The notes below the pieces were generated by a model. That model searched no databases, was not told the DNA's origin, and was given only the letters and a program-made list of their open reading frames with translations. This document shows, piece after piece, positions 1 to 5,402 of a DNA stretch of 5,940 nucleotides. The stretch comes from Candidatus Poribacteria bacterium (lineage in GTDB: Bacteria > Poribacteria > WGA-4E > UBA9662): NCBI GenBank assembly GCA_002729015.1, contig PBVO01000129.1, forward strand, positions 5,526 to 11,465. Reading direction: 5' to 3'. Position 1 is the stretch's first letter. The number at the start of each line of letters is the position of its first letter. Both the position numbers and the translations under genes were made by a program.

Positions 1-234
1 AACTTCAACGTGGAACTCTTTCTCAGTCGGTTCTTCCGGGATGACACTATCAAAAGCCGAGTGATCCCACCCGTCATTAAATGTGCGTTTTTTAAACCAG
101 CTCCGAAGATCTTCGGAATTACTCCATACTTCCACAAGGCCATCTGCCATCACCCTAAAGTGAGGAAAGTGTAGTGCTCCAGTAAGTCCTGCCAAATTAC
201 TGGCATTTAGAGATTCAAAAAAACCAAATCACAT
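1..234 (-). CDS. SnoaL-like (NTF2-fold) family protein, N-terminal fragment with disrupted 5' end; runs off the left edge
   Basis: The minus strand reads as protein without interruption from about base 228 to base 1. It contains FFESLNA, then LHFPHFRV, ADGLVEVW and GWDHSAFDSVIP, in the order I recall for small SnoaL-like/NTF2-fold proteins (about 130-150 residues, function usually unassigned). The first internal ATG is at 150 (preceded by GTG at 153), but this falls in the middle of the conserved text, after the FPH motif, so it is a poor start. The only upstream in-frame ATG is at 234, six bases after an AGG-type ribosome binding site, yet its second codon is TGA (229-231). Either the gene is broken, or a one-base error in the seven-T run (217-223 on the plus strand as A's) hides another start: GTG at 232 would join if one T were removed. 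The gene diverges from the SDR gene. The family call is from motif memory; the rest of the protein lies outside the window. Confidence 0.6.
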
Positions 235-350
235 ACTTTTCCTACCGTGTCGTTTGCATCCTTCTAACGTTATTCGTGCCGTATATCAGAGCCATTGCAA
301 ACAAGCGAAACTGCTTTGCAGAACACTGTAAGCAAGGACAAAACACTAGT

Positions 351-364
351 ACTGGGACATTTTC
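351..364. repeat. Left copy of a 14-bp inverted repeat flanking the SDR gene
   Basis: ACTGGGACATTTTC here is the exact reverse complement of bases 1287-1300. The two copies face each other around the SDR gene, about 950 bases end to end. I see no convincing target-site duplication next to either copy and no transposase between them. It may be a transposon end, an operator, or coincidence aided by the TGGGACA boxes downstream. Confidence 0.5.
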
Positions 365-405
365 ATAGTTTCGTAGTATGGTCTTGAACTCGTGCTTCAG
401 GGACA

Positions 406-421
406 GGGGGGGGTTGACGTT
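406..421 (+). promoter_or_regulatory. Ribosome binding site made of an eight-G run
   Basis: A run of eight G's (406-413) sits eight bases before the ATG at 422 and serves as a very G-rich Shine-Dalgarno sequence. This decides for ATG 422 over the in-frame GTG at 392, which has no purine-rich site before it and would read straight through the G run. Such a homopolymer is prone to slippage, which would alter spacing without touching the reading frame that starts at 422. Confidence 0.55.
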
Positions 422-1192
422 ATGAGACTGAAAAACAAAGTTGCTCTTTTAACTGGTGCAGCGGCTGCGATCAAAGGCGAATTGATGGGGTTTGGCGGGG
501 CGACCGCGCATTTGTTCGTACGCGAGGGTGCAAAAGTCGTGCTGACGGACATTCTCGATGAAATGGGGGAACGTGCCGCCGTAACGCTCAGAGAACAGGG
601 AGCAGAAGCCATTTATCTTCATCTGGATGTGACATCGAAAACTGATTGGCAGCATGCCATAGACGCTACGCTAGATACTTTTGGCCGGTTGGATATTTTG
701 TTCAACAATGCTGGAATTTCCTATCCTGTAAAGGTCGAGGATTTGACGGAAGAAATGTGGGATCGTGAACTCGGCGTCCATGCTAAAGGAGCGTATTTGG
801 GTACTAAGACAGCGATACCCGCGATGCGCAAGGGTGGCGGTGGTACCATCATTAATACATCTTCAGTCATGGGAATTGTAGGTAGCCCAACATCACCAGC
901 TTACTCCGCCGCCAAGGGCGCGATCACAACCTTCACAAAGGCGACCGCTCTTCAATACGCTAAGGAGAATATCCGGGTGAACTCGATCCATCCAGGGTAT
1001 GCGACTACCCCGCTTACTGAGGAACGATTTAGTCCTCCCGAAGTTAACCAAATACTGCTGGATAAGACACCGATGGGCCGACTTGGAACTGCTGAAGACA
1101 TTGCAAACGGGGTCTTATTTCTCGCGTCCGATGAATCGTCCTGGATGACTGGCGCTGAGTTGGTTATTGATGGGGGTATGACCGCGCAGTAG
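422..1192 (+). CDS. Short-chain dehydrogenase/reductase (classical SDR, with a glycine-loop insertion)
   Basis: The predicted cytosolic protein has 256 residues, normal for a classical SDR (about 250), an NAD(P)(H)-dependent Rossmann-fold oxidoreductase acting on alcohols or ketones; the substrate cannot be told. In order I see the first strand VALLTG (7-12), Asp43 at the end of strand 2 (favouring NAD over NADP), DV 69-70, NNAG (95-98), Ser148, the catalytic pair Tyr161 and Lys165 (YSAAK), HPG followed by TTP near 200, and the family ending with IDGG. Two oddities: the TGxxxGxG loop has about seven extra residues (T11-G12, then ten residues to G23-F-G25), and His120 stands where classical SDRs carry the Asn of the catalytic tetrad. 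ATG 422 is chosen because of the G-rich ribosome binding site; GTG 392 would add ten residues outside the fold. Base use looks somewhat richer in GC than the minus-strand genes. The neighbour is the divergent SnoaL-like gene. Confidence 0.9.
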   Translation: MRLKNKVALLTGAAAAIKGELMGFGGATAHLFVREGAKVVLTDILDEMGERAAVTLREQGAEAIYLHLDVTSKTDWQHAIDATLDTFGRLDILFNNAGISYPVKVEDLTEEMWDRELGVHAKGAYLGTKTAIPAMRKGGGGTIINTSSVMGIVGSPTSPAYSAAKGAITTFTKATALQYAKENIRVNSIHPGYATTPLTEERFSPPEVNQILLDKTPMGRLGTAEDIANGVLFLASDESSWMTGAELVIDGGMTAQ

Positions 1193-1286
1193 TAGATACG
1201 CCTTAATGCTGGCTCTACCCTCACCGTTGTATGTTGACACAGAATCAGTAGACCCACCAAAAATTCACGCCAATTCTGTTAATCAC

Positions 1287-1374
1287 GAAAATGTCCCAGT
1301 GTCCCAAACCCAGAGTGAGGGAAAATGGGACAGTGCTTTTTTGGTTTAAGCGACGTCCCAGTTATGGGACAGTG
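1287..1374. repeat. Cluster of TGTCCCA/TGGGACA boxes, including the right copy of the flanking inverted repeat
   Basis: Within 88 bases the heptamer TGTCCCA occurs at 1292-1298 and 1300-1306, its complement TGGGACA at 1326-1332 and 1365-1371, and GTCCCA at 1355-1360. ATGGGACAGTG is repeated exactly at 1325-1335 and 1364-1374. GTCCCA and TGGGAC at 1355-1370 form a small inverted repeat with a four-base loop. Bases 1287-1300 match 351-364 inverted. Repeated short boxes of this kind occur at the ends of some insertion sequences (IS21-type ends carry multiple copies) and in operators; nothing here decides between them. Confidence 0.55.
1300..1342 (+). terminator. Possible intrinsic terminator of the SDR transcript
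   Basis: TGTCCCA (1300-1306) can pair with TGGGACA (1326-1332), with an inner CCC/GGG pair (1309-1311 with 1319-1321). Four bases later a run of six T's (1337-1342) follows. It begins 108 bases past the SDR stop, in the right orientation. The stem is made from the repeated boxes, so it could instead be a by-product of the repeat cluster. Confidence 0.4.
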
Positions 1375-1518
1375 AAAAACACATTCAATATTACTATTTT
1401 ATTTCGATATTTTATGCGTAAAGTTAAACGGACACTCTATCCGCCAAAACCTATTAAGAAACCGCTTTAGGCTATTGTTTTTACGTTCTATATTAATGTG
1501 AAAATTTGAATTACGAAC

Positions 1519-1691
1519 TTAGTCCCCGTCTGTTTCCCATTGATTTAAATCACTCGCGGGATCCAAATCCCCTACTCCTCGTATTAAATGTTCGCATCGT
1601 TAAACTTTGTTAACCATCAACCCCAGATCATAAGCCCTACGAAGTAAATGGCGACAGCAATCCAGATGATAGTGGTTTGATTGAGGTTCAC
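1519..1691 (-). pseudogene. Relic of a membrane transporter gene, probably sodium:solute symporter type, with internal deletion
   Basis: On the minus strand AGGAG (1703-1699) lies seven bases before GTG 1691, which opens a 24-codon reading with a single hydrophobic helix, TTIIWIAVAIYFVGLMIWG, then TGA at 1617-1619. The text resembles the first transmembrane helix of SSS-family symporters. Only about 20 bases further on, in a different frame, 26 open codons follow (1599-1522) ending in an acidic tail, VGDLDPASDLNQWETDGD, then TAA (1519-1521). That reads like a transporter's cytoplasmic C-terminus. The simplest account is one gene whose middle was deleted, leaving both ends. It lies 198 bases downstream of the SelA-like gene on the same strand, where an uptake gene for the same pathway would fit. 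Alternatives: a genuine 24-residue one-helix protein, or chance. An upstream ATG at 1706 is in frame but overlaps the ribosome binding site. Confidence 0.42.
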
Positions 1692-1889
1692 CGCCCTGCT
1701 CCTCATATTGTAGTTTCTGCACTTGAACTAACGTATCGATCCTTCAGAATCCAGCGTGTTCTTTCTTTTCAAGAACGTCTCACCAGAATACACCAAATAC
1801 CCCTGGGAGAATCAATCTCAAAAATCCTCTATTTCATTTAACTCATTGATTTCTAAATGATTACAGGAGCTTTATTATCGCATTTAAAA

Positions 1890-3152
1890 TTAGTCGGCAT
1901 CCATTAAAAGCTTGTGCAAAGCATTTTTTGCGATAACGTCGCCCAGTTCGCTAAGAGAATTTTCGATTGCTTCAGCGATAGTATCGGGACCTCCAAAACG
2001 TTCGACCACTTCCGGGGGAACAAATTTTATCATTAATGCTGCTGTTCCCGGAGGAAGCCCAGCAAAATGTACACTTACTATACCAAAATTACGCAGCAAT
2101 AACATAGCGAGAGCAGCCGTAGCTTCATACGGCACACATCCGGGCTCTTTAATGTCCGCACGCTCCATCGCCATTTCAAGAACATCCTCGGCAGCTAGTT
2201 GGACGATAACTGGTGTTTCCATTACTCGGTTATCACCAAGTCGTTTTTTAAGAAATCGCCCAATTTCTTTAGTAAGTGTGACGCGCTCGCGAACCCGGTC
2301 TGGGTTATAGTTTTTAAGGCTTTGTGCAACAGCTGGGTAAAGCATTTGCCGAGCTTCAACGCCCATTTCATATGCCCTTGCTCTAATTCTTGCCACAGTA
2401 TCGCTTTTGCCGCCTAACAGACCAAGCCTTGGCCCAGTAGTTCCGTATTTATCTAGTCCGGTAGCACCAATGTCGATCCCCAGCTCTAGCATTTTTGGCT
2501 GATCAAAGCAGGCCGGACCAACCCGAGCGCCACCCGCATCGTCTAAAATGATTCTAGCACCAAGTCCATGAGCCATTCCTATTATTTCATTAAGTTCATT
2601 TTTCGGCAGAATTTCATAGGTTACTGCAAGTCGCGTAAGAAATACTACGTCTACTTTGTCTAAAGATTTAATGGCATTTTTGAAACCACCGAGGCCGGCA
2701 GTATCGATAAAATCGCCGTGGCTATGGGCTACTGCTCTTTGAACGGCGGGGTGACTGTAACTTGGTCCTGCCCCTATTACAGTATCACCAGGGGCTATCA
2801 TTACGTCCGCCGTCGTTAGTAGGGCCGCGGTAAGGCGATTAAAAAGGAAAATGTCATGTTCATCTGGATCGCCTCCCAAATGCGTCAAAGCGTGTTTCTT
2901 GATTTCTTCTGAAAATAGTGCGGACGCTATTTCATCATCCATTATGGACATGTCGACTTCGTCGAGTTGCAAGTTTCTCTCCAATCCACTCAAGAGGTAA
3001 ATTGCGTCAGATCCATGTGTAGATCTTCGCCGCCGAATATGTGTCCACGCGACTTTCAACTTCTTTATATCATCTTCAGTAGACGTAAGGATGGAACCTC
3101 TGGCGTAGCTAAGTCCGGCCGCATAAGGGTTACCAAATCGATCTCGTGTCAT
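1890..3152 (-). CDS. SelA-like PLP-dependent enzyme (fold type I, aminotransferase-like)
   Basis: The predicted soluble protein has 420 residues, within the usual range for fold-type I PLP enzymes. Key features are HLGG (91-94), FNR (104-106) and SYSHPAV (131-137) in the cofactor phosphate/substrate region, ILDDAGGARVGP (202-213), where the Asp pair should hold the pyridine nitrogen, and GLDKYGTTGPRLGLLGG (232-248), where Lys235 is the expected Schiff-base lysine. The DK..GTTGP..G...G pattern resembles the SelA/SepCysS/UPF0425 branch rather than true transaminases. Members of that branch include selenocysteine synthase and D-glucosaminate-6-phosphate ammonia-lyase, so a lyase or beta-replacement reaction is plausible; a role in selenocysteine synthesis is unlikely because no sel genes are near. 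The substrate is unknown. The start at 3152 is the only ATG before residue 68; its ribosome binding site is weak (GAGAATGA about 12-17 bases upstream). It follows the CoA-transferase gene on the same strand after 207 bases. Confidence 0.75.
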   Translation of the reverse strand: MTRDRFGNPYAAGLSYARGSILTSTEDDIKKLKVAWTHIRRRRSTHGSDAIYLLSGLERNLQLDEVDMSIMDDEIASALFSEEIKKHALTHLGGDPDEHDIFLFNRLTAALLTTADVMIAPGDTVIGAGPSYSHPAVQRAVAHSHGDFIDTAGLGGFKNAIKSLDKVDVVFLTRLAVTYEILPKNELNEIIGMAHGLGARIILDDAGGARVGPACFDQPKMLELGIDIGATGLDKYGTTGPRLGLLGGKSDTVARIRARAYEMGVEARQMLYPAVAQSLKNYNPDRVRERVTLTKEIGRFLKKRLGDNRVMETPVIVQLAAEDVLEMAMERADIKEPGCVPYEATAALAMLLLRNFGIVSVHFAGLPPGTAALMIKFVPPEVVERFGGPDTIAEAIENSLSELGDVIAKNALHKLLMDAD

Positions 3153-3195
3153 TGAACTAATTCATTCTCATTGAATTTATCGGTACAGGTTCTCT

Positions 3196-3201
3196 ATTAT
3201 A
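3196..3201 (-). promoter_or_regulatory. Possible -10 element of the SelA-like gene
   Basis: A perfect TATAAT reads on the minus strand about 44 bases before the ATG at 3152. I find no good -35 hexamer at the usual spacing, and the surroundings are very AT-rich, so this is weak support for a separate promoter. Confidence 0.25.
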
Positions 3202-3262
3202 ATAACAATTTCTATTTATTTTCTATGAAAAGCTCAGATTAATAATATTTTGAGTAGTGACT

Positions 3263-3282
3263 TAACCAGTACACTTTGGTTA
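3263..3282. repeat. Short inverted repeat upstream of the SelA-like gene
   Basis: TAACCA (3263-3268) and TGGTTA (3277-3282) form a six-base inverted repeat with an eight-base spacer, 111-130 bases upstream of the SelA-like start. It could be an operator. It contains GTACACTTT, only loosely like the GTACTTTAT element found further right, so I do not count it as a copy. Confidence 0.3.
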
Positions 3283-3359
3283 TGGCGATAGGCCTTTAAC
3301 AGTGAACAAGAAGGACGATGGCGGAGCAATTGTTTGATTTTTGTATAACAACGATAATG

Positions 3360-4556
3360 TTAGACCACTCCTTCTTTTTGCAGTCTTTCCAACTCCTCAA
3401 GCTTAAGCTTTAACTCGCCACAAAAAATCTCTTTATTGTGTTTGCCTTTGCTTGGGCCTGCGTGTCGAACTTCTGCGGGAGTTTCAGACATCAAAGGAAA
3501 TGCACCAGTCATTTTCATCTGTCCAAGATCTTCATCATCAATATCTACGATATTGTTTCGGGCAATATATTGAGGGTCTTCAAAAATCTGTGCGATGTTA
3601 TAAACGGGCCCCACCGCAGCCTCTACTTCTTCAAATTTTTCTAACACCTCGTAAAGTTTGCGTTTGCCAATCCAGCTGGAAACTACTTCATCGACTTCAT
3701 CAATAAATTCCACCCTGCCTTTCGGTGTTTGAAAACGAGGATCTTTAGCCACTTTTTCTCCTCCGCAAAGTGTAAGAACCCTTTTTACTATGGAAGGCGA
3801 GTTAGTCGAGACAGCAACCCAATGATTATCAAGGGTTTTATAAGTGTTGCGTGGGGCATTATTCAACGAACGGTTTCCCATACGTTCCTGAATTATACCT
3901 AATTGATCATATGCTAAAGGTTGTGGCCCAAGTAATTGAAAGATAGGCTCGTAAATACTTAGATCGATAAACTGTCCGGTTCCGCCCTGAACATCACGAT
4001 AATAAAGAGCAAACATCGTCGCAAAAGTTCCATATGACGCAGCTATGCCATCTGCAAGTCCGAAATTTGGAAGGGTGGGCGGCCCATCAATCTCTCCGGT
4101 CATCCCAGCGAACCCGCTGAATGCCTCCGCTATTGTACCAAAGCCAGGACGCATTTTATAAGGACCAGTCTGACCGAACCCTGTAACTCGAACCATAACA
4201 AGACCAGGATTAATGAGTTTTAATGTCTCCCATCCCAGCCCCCATCTTTCCATAGTAGAGGTCCGAAAATTCTCGATAAGCACGTCGGCAGATTTAATCA
4301 GTTCTTTAAAAAGCTCTGCGCCAGCATCAGTAGAAAAATTCATCGTTATACAGCGTTTGTTGCGGTTGGCCATTTTGAACCAAAGCCCTATACCATCTTT
4401 TTGATGACCGGTTTCTCGCAAAACGTCACCTCTCGGATGCTCAATCTTGATAACATCTGCGCCAAAATCGCCAAGCAACATCCCAATAGTTGGACCAGCT
4501 ATCACTGTAGATGCATCCAATACTCGAATTCCTTGCAGCGCTTTCTTTTTCTTCAT
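3360..4556 (-). CDS. Class III CoA-transferase (CaiB/BaiF family)
   Basis: The family moves CoA from an acyl-CoA donor to a carboxylic acid through an enzyme-bound anhydride on a conserved aspartate, in the cytosol. The 398-residue product has normal length. It shows the N-terminal signature GIRVLDASTVIAGP (9-22), LLGDFGADVIKIEHPRGD (27-44), NRNKRCITMN (64-73), ENFR (95-98), the GFGQTGPY turn (126-133), and FGLADGIAASYG (165-176), in which Asp169 is the expected catalytic residue, the same number as in formyl-CoA transferase. FIDLSIYEP follows. The specific acid cannot be read from the sequence. Start ATG 4556 has a clear AAGGA ribosome binding site (around 4563-4567) with good spacing. Three TACTTT-type boxes lie 35-70 bases upstream (4591-4626), suggesting regulation shared with the RAM/small-gene promoter. 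A charged C-terminal helix (KLKLEELERLQKE) ends the protein. It lies between the RAM gene and the SelA-like gene on the same strand. Confidence 0.9.
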   Translation of the reverse strand: MKKKKALQGIRVLDASTVIAGPTIGMLLGDFGADVIKIEHPRGDVLRETGHQKDGIGLWFKMANRNKRCITMNFSTDAGAELFKELIKSADVLIENFRTSTMERWGLGWETLKLINPGLVMVRVTGFGQTGPYKMRPGFGTIAEAFSGFAGMTGEIDGPPTLPNFGLADGIAASYGTFATMFALYYRDVQGGTGQFIDLSIYEPIFQLLGPQPLAYDQLGIIQERMGNRSLNNAPRNTYKTLDNHWVAVSTNSPSIVKRVLTLCGGEKVAKDPRFQTPKGRVEFIDEVDEVVSSWIGKRKLYEVLEKFEEVEAAVGPVYNIAQIFEDPQYIARNNIVDIDDEDLGQMKMTGAFPLMSETPAEVRHAGPSKGKHNKEIFCGELKLKLEELERLQKEGVV

Positions 4557-4590
4557 GTTATTTTCCTTATATGATGTCGGGCTAGTGAGA

Positions 4591-4626
4591 ACAAAGTATC
4601 CTTTTCAAAGTATTTTAGTACTTTAT
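4591..4626. promoter_or_regulatory. Putative operator: three TACTTT-type boxes upstream of the CoA-transferase gene
   Basis: AAAGTA occurs at 4593-4598 and 4607-4612, 14 bases apart, and TACTTT at 4619-4624. The last two form a perfect inverted repeat, AAAGTA-N6-TACTTT. The third box extends to GTACTTTAT (4618-4626), identical to the boxes at 5322-5330 and, inverted, 5342-5350. The cluster lies 35-70 bases before the ATG at 4556, where an operator or activator site would sit. Confidence 0.45.
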
Positions 4627-4879
4627 TGATGCTGTCCGCTCATCCGCGCGTTCAAAAACGCAAAATGGAAAACTTGTCCTGATATTTAAATGTCATGACC
4701 CATTCCATTTTCTATTCTGAAGCTAGGAAAAATAGACGTTTATAAAACATGGCCAAGGTACCGCTGAATGGCGGACTAAAAAAAATACACTAATATTATT
4801 ATATTTTTTCAATACGCTATACGAAAAAGTAAACGCTCAAAGACGCAATGTTTTTCTTCATAAAAAAGCTCTGATTACA

Positions 4880-4904
4880 CTACTTTTAAAAATTTTTAAT
4901 GTAG
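4880..4904. repeat. Palindrome centred on A5T5
   Basis: TTAAAAATTTTTAA (4886-4899) is a perfect 14-base palindrome, framed by CTAC (4880-4883) and GTAG (4901-4904) so that the whole is an inverted repeat with one unpaired base. It lies about 100 bases past the RAM stop. Its stem is too AT-rich and lacks a following T tract for a convincing terminator; a bent or protein-binding site is possible. Confidence 0.4.
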
Positions 4905-5003
4905 CAGAAAAATTAGGCTCGTTTTACGTCGGCAGCCTCAATAGAGATATCTTATGGAACGATAATAGGCTAATCCGAGATACATTTTTAATTCTTCTGG
5001 ATA

Positions 5004-5264
5004 TTAAATACCCTGATCTTTTGTAAAAGGATTAAAGCACACGATCGTATTAGTATCTCTTACGCCTTGAATTTTCTGAATTTTTTCGCAGACATAATGT
5101 CCGATATCGTCGCTATTGTTTAACCTAAACATGGTAAATAAATCGTAATCACCAGAGGTCGAGTAAACCATTGGAGTTTCCGGCAAATCAGCTAAGGCAG
5201 CCGCAACGTCGTAAGTACAACCAAGCTCGCACTTTACCATTATTATCAGATTTCTCTTCTCCAT
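5004..5264 (-). CDS. Stand-alone Lrp/AsnC effector-binding (RAM) domain protein
   Basis: The 86-residue product is the ligand-binding alpha-beta domain of Lrp/AsnC regulators without the N-terminal helix-turn-helix. Such stand-alone domains form dimers or larger rings and bind amino acids or similar ligands; they do not bind DNA alone. Seen: first strand NLIIMVKCELG (5-15), YSTSGDYDLF (34-43) with the typical GxYD motif, helix DIGHYVCEKIQKI (53-65), then GVRDTNTIV (67-75). The KCELG and YSTSG text matches, from memory, a form widespread in Alphaproteobacteria. Four cysteines (12, 16, 59, 76) are many for this size. I chose ATG 5264, with GAGAGG about ten bases upstream; TTG 5267 directly before it is in frame, has closer spacing and would add one residue. 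The divergent small gene shares a 138-base promoter region holding repeated TACTTT boxes. With no DNA-binding domain, this protein could at most co-regulate with another factor, or work as an enzyme-associated sensor. Confidence 0.85.
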   Translation of the reverse strand: MEKRNLIIMVKCELGCTYDVAAALADLPETPMVYSTSGDYDLFTMFRLNNSDDIGHYVCEKIQKIQGVRDTNTIVCFNPFTKDQGI

Positions 5265-5319
5265 CAACTTGCATCCTCTCTTAAAGACTAATTAAAATAC
5301 ATGTCTTACTTCTCAACAA

Positions 5320-5377
5320 ACGTACTTTATCCATTACAACCATAAAGTACTTATTCTTGTTAAGGTAAGCACTTTAA
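5320..5377. promoter_or_regulatory. Putative operator in the divergent promoter: GTACTTTAT inverted repeat plus a third box
   Basis: GTACTTTAT (5322-5330) and ATAAAGTAC (5342-5350) form a perfect nine-base inverted repeat with an 11-base spacer; the second arm includes the palindrome AAGTACTT (5345-5352). A third, imperfect box, AAGCACTTTAA, lies at 5367-5377. The sites stand 26-83 bases before the ATG at 5403 and 56-113 before the ATG at 5264, so one bound protein could control both genes. I do not see clean -35/-10 pairs here. Confidence 0.5.
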
Positions 5378-5402
5378 TAATTTTATTATTGGAGAAAAGT
5401 TT

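Larger units (their letters stand above)
1193..1889. other. Long spacer between the SDR gene and the SelA-like gene
   Basis: This 697-base stretch has no intact gene of normal length. It holds a cluster of TGTCCCA/TGGGACA boxes with a possible terminator (1287-1374) and a minus-strand transporter relic (1519-1691). I find nothing I can name in 1375-1518, which is very AT-rich, or in 1692-1889 apart from a weak hairpin at 1758-1776 lacking a T tract. Decayed genes and repeats together suggest a deletion or rearrangement site. Confidence 0.6.
4557..5003. other. AT-rich spacer between the RAM gene and the CoA-transferase gene
   Basis: No gene is supported in these 447 bases; the short open frames lack ribosome binding sites and family resemblance. 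It carries the TACTTT boxes (4591-4626), small hairpins at 4648-4661 (GCGTT/AACGC) and 4761-4774 (CCGC/GCGG), the A5T5 palindrome near 4886, and three 10-12 base matches to the spacer at the right end of the window. I see no clear terminator for the RAM gene. Confidence 0.6.

Noticed and set aside
952..1260. A 102-codon minus-strand open frame across the end of the SDR gene
   Set aside because: It is the complement of a clear SDR coding region, has no family-like text and no good ribosome binding site.
1553..1578. GGGATCCAAATCCC resembling a tRNA T-arm, as a possible tRNA remnant or attachment site
   Set aside because: The loop has the wrong sequence (no TTC), and no acceptor, anticodon or D arm can be found beside it. 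The bases also fall within the transporter-tail reading.
1758..1776. GTTCTT/AAGAAC hairpin as terminator of the SelA-like gene
   Set aside because: The stem is short and no T tract follows on the minus strand.
1912..2310. A 132-codon plus-strand open frame
   Set aside because: It lies wholly inside the SelA-like gene on the opposite strand and reads as low-information Ser/Arg-rich text, typical of a shadow frame.
4575..4679. A 35-codon plus-strand open frame ending at TGA 4677-4679
   Set aside because: It has no ribosome binding site before its ATG at 4629 and no recognisable text; it overlaps the proposed operator.
4816..4860. Minus-strand ATG with signal-peptide-like start MKKNIASLSVYFFV
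   Set aside because: It stops after 14 codons, has no ribosome binding site, and no continuation is visible in other frames.
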